DNA from: Acidobacteriota bacterium
Lineage (GTDB): Bacteria; Acidobacteriota; Vicinamibacteria; Vicinamibacterales; JAKQTR01
Assembly (NCBI GenBank): GCA_026393675.1
Contig: JAPKZQ010000016.1
Span: forward strand, 25,360-89,359
Direction of reading: 5' to 3'
Length of the DNA stretch: 64,000 nucleotides
The notes below the pieces were generated by a model. It did not search any database. It saw nothing but the letters and a program-made list of their open reading frames with translations, and was not told where the DNA came from. The position numbers and the translations under genes were made by a program. Numbering within the stretch: the first letter of the stretch is position 1; each line of letters opens with the position of its first letter. Of this stretch, positions 18,655 to 28,800 are shown one piece after another.

Positions 18655-21600
18655 ATGGCAGCAAGAAAAAAAAGAGCCAGAACGATGGCGCCAGATGCCA
18701 GGCGCGGCGTCAAGGCCATCGAGGCGCAGGAGATCGCCGGAACGGCACCCGAGGGGCAAGAGACGGTCGCAAGTACCGTTGCCGGCTTTCCCATCGTCGG
18801 CATCGGCGCGTCCGCTGGGGGGCTGGGGGCATTCGAGGCATTTTTTTCCGGCATGCCCGCCGACACCGATCCCGGCATGGCCTTCGTGCTCGTGCAGCAC
18901 CTGGCCCCGGACCACAAGAGTATCCTCACTGACCTCGTCCGGCGCTACACACGCATGCAGGTCTTCGAGGTCGAGGACGGGATGGCGGTCAAGCCCAACT
19001 GCGCTTATATCATTCCGCCCAATCGCGACATGGCTCTCTTGAGCGGCATGCTCCAATTGATGGAACCCTCCGCCCCACGCGGCCAGCGTCTGCCGATTGA
19101 CTTCTTCTTTCGCTCCCTGGCCCAGGACCAGCGCGAGCGGGCCATCTGCATCGTGCTTTCGGGCACTGGCAGCGACGGCACGCTCGGCGTGCGGGCCATC
19201 AAAGGCGAGGGCGGCATGGCCATGGCCCAGAACCCCGCATCCACCGAGTACGACGGCATGCCGCGCAGCGCCATTGCCACCGGAATGGTGGACTACGAGC
19301 TGTCGCCGGCCGAGATGCCCGCCCAGCTCATGTCCTATGTGGCCCATGCGTTCGGCACACTTCCCCGGGTCATATCCGCCCCGGCACCCCACGCCGAGAA
19401 CGCGCTGAAGAAGATTCTCATCCTGCTGCGAGCCCAGACCGGCCACGATTTTTCCCAGTACAAACCGAGCACCATCCATCGCCGCATCGAGCGGCGCATG
19501 GCCGTCCACCAGATTGAAACGGTCGAGGGGTACGTCGAGTACTTGCAACAGACTCCGGCCGAGGTGGAAGCCCTCTTTCACGACATGCTGATCGGTGTGA
19601 CCAGTTTCTTCCGCGATCCGGAGACCTTCAAGGCGCTCGAACAGCAGGTCATCCCGAAGCTCTTTGAGGGCAAGCCCGCGGGCGCCCTGATCCGCGTCTG
19701 GTCGGCGGGATGCTCCACCGGCGAAGAAGCCTATTCCATCGCCATCCTCCTGCAGGAGCGCCTGGACGGGTTGAAGCAGAGGTACAAGGTGCAGGTCTTC
19801 GCCACCGACATTGACAGCCAGGCGATTGTCACGGCCCGCGCCGGCATCTATCCGGCCAGCATTGCCGCCGACATCTCGCCGGAGAAGCTGGTGCGTTTTC
19901 TTGCGGCGGAGCCCGACGGCAGCGCCTACCGCATCCACAAGGGCATCCGCGACATGCTGGTCTTCTCTGAGCACGATGTGATCAAAGACCCGCCCTTCTC
20001 CAAGCTTGACCTCATCATCTGCCGCAACCTCCTGATCTATATGGGCGGCGACTTGCAGAAGAAGCTGATCCCCCTGTTCCACCACGCGCTGAACCCGGGC
20101 GGTTTTCTCTTGCTGGGCACTTCGGAGGCGGTGGGCGAGTGTGGTCATCTCTTTGCCGAACTGGACCGCAAGTTGAAGCTGTATCAGCGCCAGGAGGATC
20201 TTCACAGCGCACAGCGCGCGGCCGTGGGCCGGTTTCTGCCGCCGATGACGGCTGTAGATGTGGCGCTCCCGCCGTCCGCCCTCCTTCGCCAAGGCTTCGG
20301 CGGACAAGACGGCGGGCAGGCAGGAAAGACGGCCGGTTTGATGAAACGACCGCTGCGCGAACTCACCGAACAGGCGCTCCTGCAACAGGTCGCCCCGGCC
20401 GCCGCGCTCGTCAACGGACAGGGTGACATTCTCTACCTCCACGGCCGCACCGGCCTGTTCCTTGAACCGGCGCCGGGCGAGACCTCCGGTGTCAGCAACA
20501 TCCTGCAGATGGCCCGCGAAGGATTGCGGCGCGGACTGACCACGGCCCTGCGCAAAGCCGCAGGCACAAAACAGAGCGTGCGCCACCCCGGCCTGCGGGT
20601 CAAAACCAACGGCGACTTCACGACGGTCAACCTGACTGTTCGATCGGTGGCGGTAAGCCCCGCCGCGACACCAGAGGTGTCCCTGTACCTGGTCATCCTG
20701 GAGGAAGCGCCTGCCTCCGCTCCCTCGACGACGCTCGGGGCTTCCACCTCCGCCAACGAAACGGCGGGACATGCCGGCGGGCTGGCAGGGGCGGACGGCC
20801 TCGACATGGCCGATGCCGACCGATTCGACGCTTCGACGGGGCTCACTTCGACAGGGCGCAGTGCAGGCAGCGCAGGCGGGCTCACCGCAGGCGAGCGCAT
20901 CGCGTTACTCGAGCAGGAACTGCGGGCCAAGGACGAGTACCTCCAGACCACCAACGAAGAGCTGGAGACCGCCAACGAAGAGCTCAAATCCTCGAACGAG
21001 GAGATGCAGTCGGTCAACGAAGAATTGCAGTCCACCAACGAAGAGCTGGAGACCTCCAAGGAGGAACTGCAATCGGTCAACGAGGAACTGGCGACGGTCA
21101 ACACCGAACTGCAAAACAGGGTCATGGATCTGTCTCGGGCCAACAACGACATGAACAACCTGTTGGCCGGCACCGGCATCGCCACCGTCTTTGCGGATCA
21201 TCAACTGCGCATCCTGCGCTTCACCCCATCCGCCACCGGGATCATCAACCTGATCCTGAGCGACGTGGGGCGGCCCGTGGGCCACATCGTTTCCAATCTG
21301 GTGGGCTACGACCGCCTGGTGGAGGATGCGCAGGCGGTGCTGGACACGCTGGTGACCAAAGAGGTGGACGTGCAGACGCGGGCAGGCGCGTGGTACTCGA
21401 TGCGCATCCGGCCCTACCGCACGCTGGACAACGTGGTCGAAGGCGCGGTCATTACCTTTGTCGACATCACGGAGATCAAGCGGACGCAGGCGGCGCTGCG
21501 GAAAGCCAACGACCTGCTCCGTTTGGCCGTGGTGGTGCGCGATTCCCACGACGCCGTCGTGTTGCAGGATATGGAGGGGCGTATCCTGGCCTGGAATTCG

Positions 21601-21867
21601 TCGGCGGAGAGGATGTATGGTTGGAGCGAGTCCGAGGCGTTGGAGATGAACATCCGCGAGCTGATACCGGAAGGGCAGCGAGAGGAAGCGTTTGCGACGG
21701 TACATCAGTTGAGCCGGAACGATGTCCTGGAGCCGTATCGCACTCAACGGATCGCGAGAGATGGCACGGTCGTGGAAGTGTGGCTCACCTCCACCGCTCT
21801 GGTGAATGAGGCCAGGCAGGTGTATGCGATTGCGACGACGGAGCGGGCGAGTGGGATTGAAGGTTGA
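18655..21867 (+). CDS. CheB-CheR-PAS fusion chemotaxis-like signalling protein
   Basis: About 1070 residues. Domains in order: CheB methylesterase (catalytic Ser in GASAGG about 53, His in VQHLAPDHKS, Asp in SGTGSDGTLG), CheR N- and C-terminal methyltransferase (WSAGCSTGEEAYSIA, ICRNLLIYM; about 245-500), a proline/glycine-poor linker with inserted repeats, a seven-residue-periodic coiled coil (NEELETANEEL, about 750-825), and two PAS domains (ILRFTPSATGIINL; ILAWNSSAERMYGWSESEAL). The protein stops after the second PAS; a histidine-kinase domain, fused in many relatives, is absent and is instead supplied by the next genes. The ATG at 18655 has ggagg at 18645-18649; the longer TTG frame from 18634 lacks this. 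Likely links methyl-type adaptation chemistry to the downstream kinases. Confidence 0.93.
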   Translation: MAARKKRARTMAPDARRGVKAIEAQEIAGTAPEGQETVASTVAGFPIVGIGASAGGLGAFEAFFSGMPADTDPGMAFVLVQHLAPDHKSILTDLVRRYTRMQVFEVEDGMAVKPNCAYIIPPNRDMALLSGMLQLMEPSAPRGQRLPIDFFFRSLAQDQRERAICIVLSGTGSDGTLGVRAIKGEGGMAMAQNPASTEYDGMPRSAIATGMVDYELSPAEMPAQLMSYVAHAFGTLPRVISAPAPHAENALKKILILLRAQTGHDFSQYKPSTIHRRIERRMAVHQIETVEGYVEYLQQTPAEVEALFHDMLIGVTSFFRDPETFKALEQQVIPKLFEGKPAGALIRVWSAGCSTGEEAYSIAILLQERLDGLKQRYKVQVFATDIDSQAIVTARAGIYPASIAADISPEKLVRFLAAEPDGSAYRIHKGIRDMLVFSEHDVIKDPPFSKLDLIICRNLLIYMGGDLQKKLIPLFHHALNPGGFLLLGTSEAVGECGHLFAELDRKLKLYQRQEDLHSAQRAAVGRFLPPMTAVDVALPPSALLRQGFGGQDGGQAGKTAGLMKRPLRELTEQALLQQVAPAAALVNGQGDILYLHGRTGLFLEPAPGETSGVSNILQMAREGLRRGLTTALRKAAGTKQSVRHPGLRVKTNGDFTTVNLTVRSVAVSPAATPEVSLYLVILEEAPASAPSTTLGASTSANETAGHAGGLAGADGLDMADADRFDASTGLTSTGRSAGSAGGLTAGERIALLEQELRAKDEYLQTTNEELETANEELKSSNEEMQSVNEELQSTNEELETSKEELQSVNEELATVNTELQNRVMDLSRANNDMNNLLAGTGIATVFADHQLRILRFTPSATGIINLILSDVGRPVGHIVSNLVGYDRLVEDAQAVLDTLVTKEVDVQTRAGAWYSMRIRPYRTLDNVVEGAVITFVDITEIKRTQAALRKANDLLRLAVVVRDSHDAVVLQDMEGRILAWNSSAERMYGWSESEALEMNIRELIPEGQREEAFATVHQLSRNDVLEPYRTQRIARDGTVVEVWLTSTALVNEARQVYAIATTERASGIEG
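20268..20316 (+). repeat. In-frame inverted-repeat insertion in CheB-CheR-PAS linker
   Basis: Outer arms cccgccgtc (20268-20276) and gacggcggg (20308-20316) are exact reverse complements, and inner tccgcc (20275-20280) pairs with ggcgga (20299-20304). It is translated as the LRQGFGGQDGG peptide in the unstructured linker after CheR. To my knowledge this LRQGFGGQ-type translated palindrome is a dispersed element seen inside ORFs of many environmental bacteria. A second low-complexity stretch (about 20767-20890, GGLAGADG and SAGSAGG) looks similar in origin. Confidence 0.6.
20943..21113 (+). repeat. 21-bp periodic repeat encoding heptad coiled coil
   Basis: Successive 21-bp units encode the heptad NEELxxx (for example TNEELETANEELKSSNEEMQ). 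Units differ in synonymous positions, so this is an old protein-level repeat and not a recent tandem expansion. It forms the signalling helix between CheR and the PAS domains. Confidence 0.7.
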
Positions 21868-21890
21868 CAGGGTGATGTGCGAGCAAGCCC

Positions 21891-23993
21891 ATGACTGCTA
21901 AACAGACTGAATCACACCAGACACTGCGCCTGCGTGCCGAAGAGAAGCTCGCGTCAGGAGCGGCTGCACCCAAACAGGCACTATCACTCGATGAGGCGAA
22001 CCTGCTGCTCCACGACTTGCAGGTGCATCAAATAGAACTGGAGATGCAGAACGAGGAACTGCGCCGGGTCCAGGCGGAACTGGACGTCGCGCGGGCGCGT
22101 TATTTCGACCTCTACGATCTGGCGCCGGTCGGCTATTGCACCCTCAGCGAGCAGGGGCTGATCCTGGAAGCCAACCTTACCGCCGCCGCCTTGCTGGGCG
22201 TGGCCCGGGGCGCGCTGGTCAAGCAGCGGATCACCAGGTTCATCCTCAAGGAAGACCAGGACATCTACTACCTGCAACGCAAACAGCTCTTTGAAACCAG
22301 CGCCCCGCAGGCGTACGAACTGCGGATGCTGAAGAAGGACGGAACGGTATTCTGGGGGCACGTGGCGGCGACCGCCACGCAGGACGCCGACGGCGCGCCG
22401 GTGTGCCGTGTCGTGCTGAGCGACATCACCGCGCGTAAGCAGGCGGAAGATGAGCTGCATCAGAGAGAGACTCGATTCAAGGAGATGTTTGATGATGCCC
22501 CTGTTGGCTACCATGAGTTAGACGCCGAGGGACGCATGACCCGCGTCAATCGCACTGAACTCGCGACGCTGGGCTACTCTGCTGAGGAGATGCTGGGCCG
22601 CCACGTGTGGGAGTTCGTTGATGAAAAGGACCTTTCCAGAAAAGCCGTGTTGGAGAAGCTCGCTGGAACGTTACCGCCGGGGCGAAATATCGAGCGAACC
22701 TACTGGAAGAAAGACGGGACAAGAATACCGGTGCTCGTCCAGGATCGGCTCCTTCGGGACCAAGATGGCACAATCACCGGGATTCGCACCACCGCGCAGG
22801 ACATCACCGAGCACAAGCGGGCGGAAGAGGAGAAGGCCAAACTCGAGAACCAGCTCCAGCAGTCCCAGAAGATGGAATCGGTGGGTCGCCTGGCGGGCGG
22901 TGTGGCCCATGATTTCAACAACATGTTGGGGGTGATCCTCGGGCATGCGGAGTTGGCGATCGGGCAGGTGGACCCGGCCCTGCCGCTCCATGCCGACCTT
23001 ACGGAAATCCGCAAGGCGGCCATTCGCTCTGCCGATCTGACCCGCCAACTGCTGGCCTTTGCCCGCAAGCAGACCGTCGCGCCCAAAGTCCTGGATCTGA
23101 ACGAGACCGTGGGGGGCATGCTCAAAATGCTGAAACGGCTCATCGGCGAGGATATCGACCTCAAGTGGCGGCCGGAGGCGGATCTGTGGCCGATCAAGGT
23201 GGACCCGTCGCAGATCGACCAGATCCTGGCCAACCTGTGCGTCAACGCCAGGGACGCGATCTCCGGCGTCGGCAAAATTACCATCGAGACGGGAAACAGC
23301 ACCTTCAACGAGGACGACTGCGCCGCTCACGCGGAATTCATCCCCGGCGAGTACGTGCTGCTCGCCGTGAGCGACGACGGCTGCGGCATGGAGAAGGAAA
23401 CGCAGGCGCATCTGTTCGAACCGTTCTTCACGACCAAAGCGCTGGGCAAAGGCACCGGCCTGGGATTGGCCACGGTTTACGGCATCGTCAAGCAGAACAA
23501 CGGCTTCATCAACGTCTACAGCGAGCCGAATCAGGGAACGACCTTCAAGATCTACCTGCCCCGCCATGAGGGCAAGGCCGGGCAGGCGCAGACGGAAGGC
23601 GCGGCAAGGTCTGCCCAGCGCGGCCAGGAGACCGTCCTGCTGGTGGAGGACGAGTCGTCCATCCTGACACTGACCTCAAAGATCCTCGAACGTCAGGGCT
23701 ACACCGTGTTGGCAGCGAGCACCCCTGGGCAGGCCATCCGGATGGCTCGGGAATACGTCGGCCGGATCCACCTGCTCATGACAGACGTGGTGATGCCCGA
23801 GATGAACGGCCGGACCCTGGCCAAGAACCTGTTGTCTCTCCATCCGCACCTCAAGCGCCTGTTCATGTCGGGATACACGGCTGACGTGATCGCGCACCAC
23901 GGCGTTCTGGACGAAGGGGTGCATTTTCTCCAGAAGCCCTTCTCTATAGAACGTCTGGCCGCCACGGTCCGGGAGACGCTGGATAGTGAATAG
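21891..23993 (+). CDS. PAS-PAS hybrid sensor histidine kinase with receiver
   Basis: A 700-residue cytoplasmic protein without membrane helices. An N-terminal coiled coil (LQVHQIELEMQNEELRRVQA) is followed by two PAS domains (about 70-185 and 195-305; APVGYCTLSEQG, APVGYHELDAEG). The DHp domain has the phospho-acceptor in VAHDFNNML (His about 340). The HATPase domain shows N box LANLCVNARDA, G1 SDDGCGM, F box and G2 GTGLGLATVYG. A C-terminal receiver has the phospho-accepting Asp (about 632, MTDVVMPEMNG) and Lys in LQKPFS. It begins 23 bp after the CheB-CheR-PAS gene. The kinase-to-receiver half (22809-23993) is duplicated in the next gene. There is no DNA-binding output domain, so phosphotransfer to another protein is expected. 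Confidence 0.95.
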   Translation: MTAKQTESHQTLRLRAEEKLASGAAAPKQALSLDEANLLLHDLQVHQIELEMQNEELRRVQAELDVARARYFDLYDLAPVGYCTLSEQGLILEANLTAAALLGVARGALVKQRITRFILKEDQDIYYLQRKQLFETSAPQAYELRMLKKDGTVFWGHVAATATQDADGAPVCRVVLSDITARKQAEDELHQRETRFKEMFDDAPVGYHELDAEGRMTRVNRTELATLGYSAEEMLGRHVWEFVDEKDLSRKAVLEKLAGTLPPGRNIERTYWKKDGTRIPVLVQDRLLRDQDGTITGIRTTAQDITEHKRAEEEKAKLENQLQQSQKMESVGRLAGGVAHDFNNMLGVILGHAELAIGQVDPALPLHADLTEIRKAAIRSADLTRQLLAFARKQTVAPKVLDLNETVGGMLKMLKRLIGEDIDLKWRPEADLWPIKVDPSQIDQILANLCVNARDAISGVGKITIETGNSTFNEDDCAAHAEFIPGEYVLLAVSDDGCGMEKETQAHLFEPFFTTKALGKGTGLGLATVYGIVKQNNGFINVYSEPNQGTTFKIYLPRHEGKAGQAQTEGAARSAQRGQETVLLVEDESSILTLTSKILERQGYTVLAASTPGQAIRMAREYVGRIHLLMTDVVMPEMNGRTLAKNLLSLHPHLKRLFMSGYTADVIAHHGVLDEGVHFLQKPFSIERLAATVRETLDSE

Positions 23994-25737
23994 GGAAAGG
24001 TATCTCGAGCCCGCACTCGCCCGCCGATCCTGGGTCGCGGTGTTCGCGGTGATCACGCTGGTGCTGCTGACTGGGGGCTGCTGGTACTATCGGGCCGGCA
24101 TCATCAGCCTCATCGTCGGGTCGTTCATCCTGCTGGCCGCGGCCACGATCGCCTGGGCTTACTGGCGGCAGCACGCCGCGCAGCGCGCGCTACGCGAGAG
24201 CGTGGAACGGTTCCAACTCGCGAATCGCGCCACGTTCATCGCCATCTGGGACGTGGATCTCCAGACCGACAAGCTCTGGTGGAGCGACAATCTCCAGGCG
24301 CTTTTCGGTTATCAGGCCAAGGAGATCGAGCCGGGCCTCGAATTCTGGACCAGGTGCATCCATCCCGAAGACCTCGAACGCGTGAACGCGGGCCTTCAGG
24401 CGGCCCTGGATTCTGACCGCGAATCCTGGTCCGACGCGTATCACTTTCGTCGCAAAGACGGTTCGTACGCGGCGGTCGAAGACCGGGGCTACATCGCTCG
24501 AGACGCCGCCGGCCGCCCGATCAGGATACTCGGCACGATGCAGGACGTCACCGAGCGCAAGCGGGCCGAGGAGGAGAAGGCCAGACTCGAAGGCCAGCTT
24601 CAGCAGGCCCAGAAGATGGAATCGGTGGGCCGGCTGGCGGGCGGCGTGGCGCACGACTTCAACAACATGCTGGGCGTGATCCTCGGGCACACCGAAATGG
24701 CCTTGGACCAGGTGGACCCGGCGCAGCCGCTCCATGCCGACCTGCAGGAGATTCGCAAGGCGGCCTGTCGCTCCGTCGACCTCACGCGGCAATTGCTGGC
24801 CTTTGCCCGCAAGCAGATCGTCGCGCCCCAAGTCCTGGACCTGAACGAGACCGTGGCGGGCATGCTCAAGATGCTGCACCGGCTCATCGGCGAGGATCTC
24901 GATCTCACGTGGCAGCCGGGGGCGGATCTCTGGCCGGTCAAGGTGGACCCGTCCCAGATCGACCAGATCCTGGCCAACCTGTGCGTCAACGCCCGCGACG
25001 CCATCGCTGACGTCGGCAAGGTCACCATCGAGACGGGAAGCAGCACCTTCGACGAGGACTACTGCGCTGTTCACGCGGGCTTTGTGCCAGGGACCTATGT
25101 GCGGCTCGCGGTGAGCGACGACGGCTGCGGCATGGACAAGGACACGCTGCCGCATGTGTTCGAACCGTTCTTCACGACCAAAGCCATAGGCGAAGGCACC
25201 GGCCTGGGCCTGGCCACGGTCTACGGCATCGTCAAGCAGAACAACGGTTTCATCAACGTCTACAGCGAGCCGGGACAGGGCACGACGTTTACGATCTATC
25301 TGCCCCGGCATGTGGGCAAAGCCGGACAGGCACCGACGGAAGGCGCGGCGGGACCGGCCCTGCGCGGCCACGAGACCATCCTGCTGGTGGAGGACGAGTC
25401 GGCCATCCTGAGACTGGCCACGAGGATGCTCGAGCATCAGGGCTACACCGTGCTGGCCGAAAGCACCCCGGGCGAGGCCATCCGCGTGGCCAGGGAATAC
25501 ACCGGCCAGATTCATCTGCTCATGACCGACGTGGTCATGCCCGAGATGAACGGCCGCGACCTGGCCAGAAACCTGCTGTCCTCCTACCCGCACCTCAAGC
25601 GGCTGTTCATGTCGGGCTATACGGCCAACGTCATCGCCCACCACGGCGTGCTGGATGAAGGGGTGCATTTCATCCAGAAGCCCTTCTCCCCGAAAGACCT
25701 GGCCGCCAAGGTCCGGGAGGCGCTGGATCGTGAATAG
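23986..25737 (+). CDS. Membrane PAS hybrid sensor histidine kinase with receiver (paralog)
   Basis: A 583-residue protein starting at GTG 23986, eight bases inside the previous gene, so translation is probably coupled. Two N-terminal membrane helices (about 12-58; SWVAVFAVITLVLLTGG, ISLIVGSFILLAAATIAWA) replace the first PAS of its neighbour. One PAS_3-type domain follows (IWDVDLQTDKLWWSDNLQAL). The DHp (His about 223, VAHDFNNML), HATPase (GTGLGLATVYG) and receiver (Asp about 515) are collinear with the upstream gene without a single net indel over 395 codons. It is probably the membrane-associated partner of the cytoplasmic kinase, both feeding from or into the CheB-CheR-PAS protein. Confidence 0.95.
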   Translation: MNRERYLEPALARRSWVAVFAVITLVLLTGGCWYYRAGIISLIVGSFILLAAATIAWAYWRQHAAQRALRESVERFQLANRATFIAIWDVDLQTDKLWWSDNLQALFGYQAKEIEPGLEFWTRCIHPEDLERVNAGLQAALDSDRESWSDAYHFRRKDGSYAAVEDRGYIARDAAGRPIRILGTMQDVTERKRAEEEKARLEGQLQQAQKMESVGRLAGGVAHDFNNMLGVILGHTEMALDQVDPAQPLHADLQEIRKAACRSVDLTRQLLAFARKQIVAPQVLDLNETVAGMLKMLHRLIGEDLDLTWQPGADLWPVKVDPSQIDQILANLCVNARDAIADVGKVTIETGSSTFDEDYCAVHAGFVPGTYVRLAVSDDGCGMDKDTLPHVFEPFFTTKAIGEGTGLGLATVYGIVKQNNGFINVYSEPGQGTTFTIYLPRHVGKAGQAPTEGAAGPALRGHETILLVEDESAILRLATRMLEHQGYTVLAESTPGEAIRVAREYTGQIHLLMTDVVMPEMNGRDLARNLLSSYPHLKRLFMSGYTANVIAHHGVLDEGVHFIQKPFSPKDLAAKVREALDRE

Positions 25738-25754
25738 GGAAAAGGAATCTCGAT
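24553..25754 (+). repeat. Tandem duplicate of 22809-24010 (kinase-receiver module)
   Basis: 22809-23993 and 24553-25737 align at a constant offset of 1744 bases with no net indel. By eye most mismatches are at third codon positions. The match runs past the stop codon (gtgaatagggaaa followed by atctcga in both copies), so the duplicated unit includes the start of whatever gene followed the original. Confidence 0.85.
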
Positions 25755-25755
25755 C

Positions 25756-25799
25756 GGGATGTGCCGGCTCATCGTCGAGCCCCTTCTCGGCGTGACGCG
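25756..25799 (+). pseudogene. 44-bp remnant of a glucan-synthase (GH94) 3' end
   Basis: These 44 bases match the 3' part of the glucan-synthase gene at 18241-18284 at 39 of 44 positions, in the same orientation (both encode M-x-RL-x-VE-x-LLGVTR). The match starts directly after the duplicated kinase tail. There is no functional reason for it here: it lies in the leader of the GH38 gene. It marks an old recombination or insertion junction of the sensory block. Confidence 0.65.
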
Positions 25800-25875
25800 C
25801 CCTGGCGACATCTCTCGCGATCTCCGTGCTTTTCGTTCGCTGGACGCGGTAGACTGTCGCGGTCGAAGGGACCGG

Positions 25876-28800
25876 ATGTTCCCATTTCTCTTGATGTGGC
25901 ATCCGCTCAACATGACCAGACACAGGCTTGCCGCAACCGCGCTCGTGGGCCTCACGCTCGGCCTCGCAAGCGCCACGACGCAAGAGCCGGGCAAGGCGAG
26001 CAGGCCCACGCTCTACGTCGTCGCGAACGCGTACCTCGACACGCAGTGGAACTGGACGGTGCAGGACACGATTCGCGACTTCGTGCCGGCGACGTTCTTC
26101 GACAACTTCAAGTTGATCGAGCAGTATCCCCACTACGTGTTCAACTTCGAAGGCGCGATCCACTACATGTGGTTCAAGGAATACTACCCGGAGGCGTGGG
26201 CCACGCTCCAGAAGCATGTCGCCACCGGCCGCTGGCGGCTGGCCGGTTCGTGGATCAATGCCGTGGATGTGAACGTGCCGTCACCCGAATCGCTCATGCG
26301 GCAGGCGCTCTACGGAAAACGGTTCTTCCGGCGTGAGTTCGACCGTACAAGCCAGGATGTGTTCCTGCCCGACTGCTTCGGGTTCGGCTTCGCGTTGCCG
26401 TCGGTTGCCGCGCATTCAGGGCTCACCGCGTTTTCCACTCAGAAGCTCACGTGGGGATCGTCGGTGCCGATTCCGTTCCCGATCGGTCGGTGGCGTGGCG
26501 TGGACGGCAGCACCGTCGTTGCGGCGCTGAATCCGCGCGACTATGTGACGCGCATCCGAAGCGACGTCTCGACTGACCCGAAATGGTCGGACGATCTCAC
26601 TACCGTCAGCACCGGCCGCCAGATTGGGCTCCGCTATTTTGGCGTTGGCGACATCGGCGGGGCGCCGGATCCCGAGACCGTGGACTGGCTCGAGAAGGCG
26701 TTCGCGAACAAGGACGCGAAGATCGAGGTGCGAAATACGTCGGCCGACCAACTATCGCGCGACCTGACCGACCAGGAGAAGGCCGCGCTCCCCGAGTACA
26801 CGGGCGAGCTCACGATGAAGACGCACGGCGTCGGCTGCTACACCTCGCAGGCGGCGCTGAAACGGTTCAACCGCGAAAACGAACTCCTGGCCGACGCCGC
26901 CGAACGCGCGGCCGTGGCAGCGCGAGTCCTGACAGGATTGCGGTATCCGGCCGAACGGCTGCGGGACGCGTGGACGCGCGTATTGTGGCATCAGTTCCAC
27001 GACGATCTGACCGGCACCTCCATTCCTCAGGCATACGGCTTCTCATGGAACGACGAACTGGTGTCGGCCAATCAGTTCGCCGGCGTGCTCGAGAGCTCGA
27101 CCGCCGCGGTTGGCGATCTCCTCGACACGCGCGGCACGGGCGTTTCGCTCGTCGTGTTCAATCCGATCGCACGCGCGCGGCGCGACACGGTCGAGGCGAC
27201 CGTCTACTTCCGCGGGCCGGCGCCGGAGGCGATACGTGTGGCAGACACGGTCACCGGCCGCGACGTGCCGGCACAGGTCCTCGAGAGACGCGGGAGCGAG
27301 GCGCGAGTGCTCTTCGTCGCGGAGATGCCGCCAGTGGGCTACAAGGTGTTCGACGTCACACCTGCTACCGCCGCCGCACCGTCATCGTCGCTTCGCATCA
27401 CGTCACAGTCGCTCGAAAACGCTCGGTACACGGTAAAGGTCGATTCGAACGGCGATATCGCGTCGGTCTTCGACAAGAGCGCCGGCCGCGAGCTTCTGCG
27501 TGCGCCCGTACGGCTCGAATTGCGGGACGATCCGTCGCCAGACAAACCCGCATGGCGCATCTTGTGGACCACCGTGAACGCTGCGCCCCGGGAGTACCCT
27601 ATTGCGCCAGTGGTCCGCATCATTGAACGCGGGCCCGTCCGCGTCGCCCTCGAGATCACGCGAAAGGCTGCCGGTTCGACCTTCGTCCAGCGCGTGATGC
27701 TGACCGACGGCGGAGACCGGGTCGACGTCGAGAACCTCGTGGACTGGAAGTCGCCGAACACGTTGCTCAAGGCGTCCTTCCGGTTCCAGGCATCGAACCC
27801 GAAGGCGACCTATGACCTCGGGCTCGGAACGATCGAACGCGGCAACAACACGCCCGATCACTACGAAGTCCCGGCGCAGAAATGGGCCGACCTGACCGAC
27901 GCGAGCGGGCAGTTCGGCGTGGCAGTCGTGAACGACAGCAAATACGGGTGGGACAAACCGGCGGACGATGTGCTTCGTCTCACCTTGCTCCATACCGCGA
28001 AAGCGAAAGCCTATCCCTACGAGAGCGCCAACGATCTTGGCCACCATCGCTTCGTGTACGCGATCGCAGGCCATGCGGGCGATTGGCGTGCGGGTCAGGT
28101 TCCTGCACGTGCCGCCGCGCTGAACCAACCGCTCTTGCCATTCCAGACAACCGCGCATCCGGGAGTGTTGGGCCGAAGTATCTCGCTGTTGTCGATCGAC
28201 AGCGCAGACGGGCAAGTCGCGGTGCGCGCGTTCAAGAGGGCGGAAGACGACGAGGCGATTGTCGTCCGCCTGCAGGAGCAGTACGGACGACCGGGCCGTG
28301 TTCGGGTTACGCTGCCGGCCGGTGAGATCGTGGCGGCCCGCGAGATCAACGCCGCTGAGGAACCCGTGGGGTCGTTCCCGAGTTCGGGTCGCAGCATCAG
28401 TGTCGATCTCAAACCGTATCAGCCGCGCACGTTCGCGCTGACGTTGCAACCATCGGCGTCGGCGATCGAATCGGATCGTGCCACTCGCCGCATTGCGGCT
28501 CCGGTCGCGGTGTCGCTCGACTTGCCGTTCAACCTCGACGGGGTCTCGACCGACTCGAATCGCGGGGATGGTGACTTCGACGGGAAGAAACAGACGCTGG
28601 CGGCCGAGCTTCTCCCGCGGGAACTCGAGCTCGATGGCGTGCGGTTCAGATTCGGGTCGGTGCAGAACGGCGCGGCGAACGTGCTCGTGCCGAACGGGCA
28701 GCGGCTGACACTGCCGCGAGGGCCATACAATCGCCTGTACGTGCTTGCTGCCTCAGTCGACGGCGACCTGCCCGCCACGTTCACCATCGGCCGGGCATCG

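Noticed and set aside
18616..20772. 718-codon minus-strand frame
   Set aside because: Antisense to CheB-CheR; all motifs belong to the plus-strand gene.
20943..21113. Possible recent minisatellite in the chemotaxis fusion gene
   Set aside because: The 21-bp periodicity reflects the coiled-coil heptad; units differ at synonymous sites and the pattern is common to the protein family.
25759..25875. N-terminal extension of the GH38 frame
   Set aside because: Its first part is glucan-synthase fossil sequence; signal peptide and ribosome site lie further downstream.
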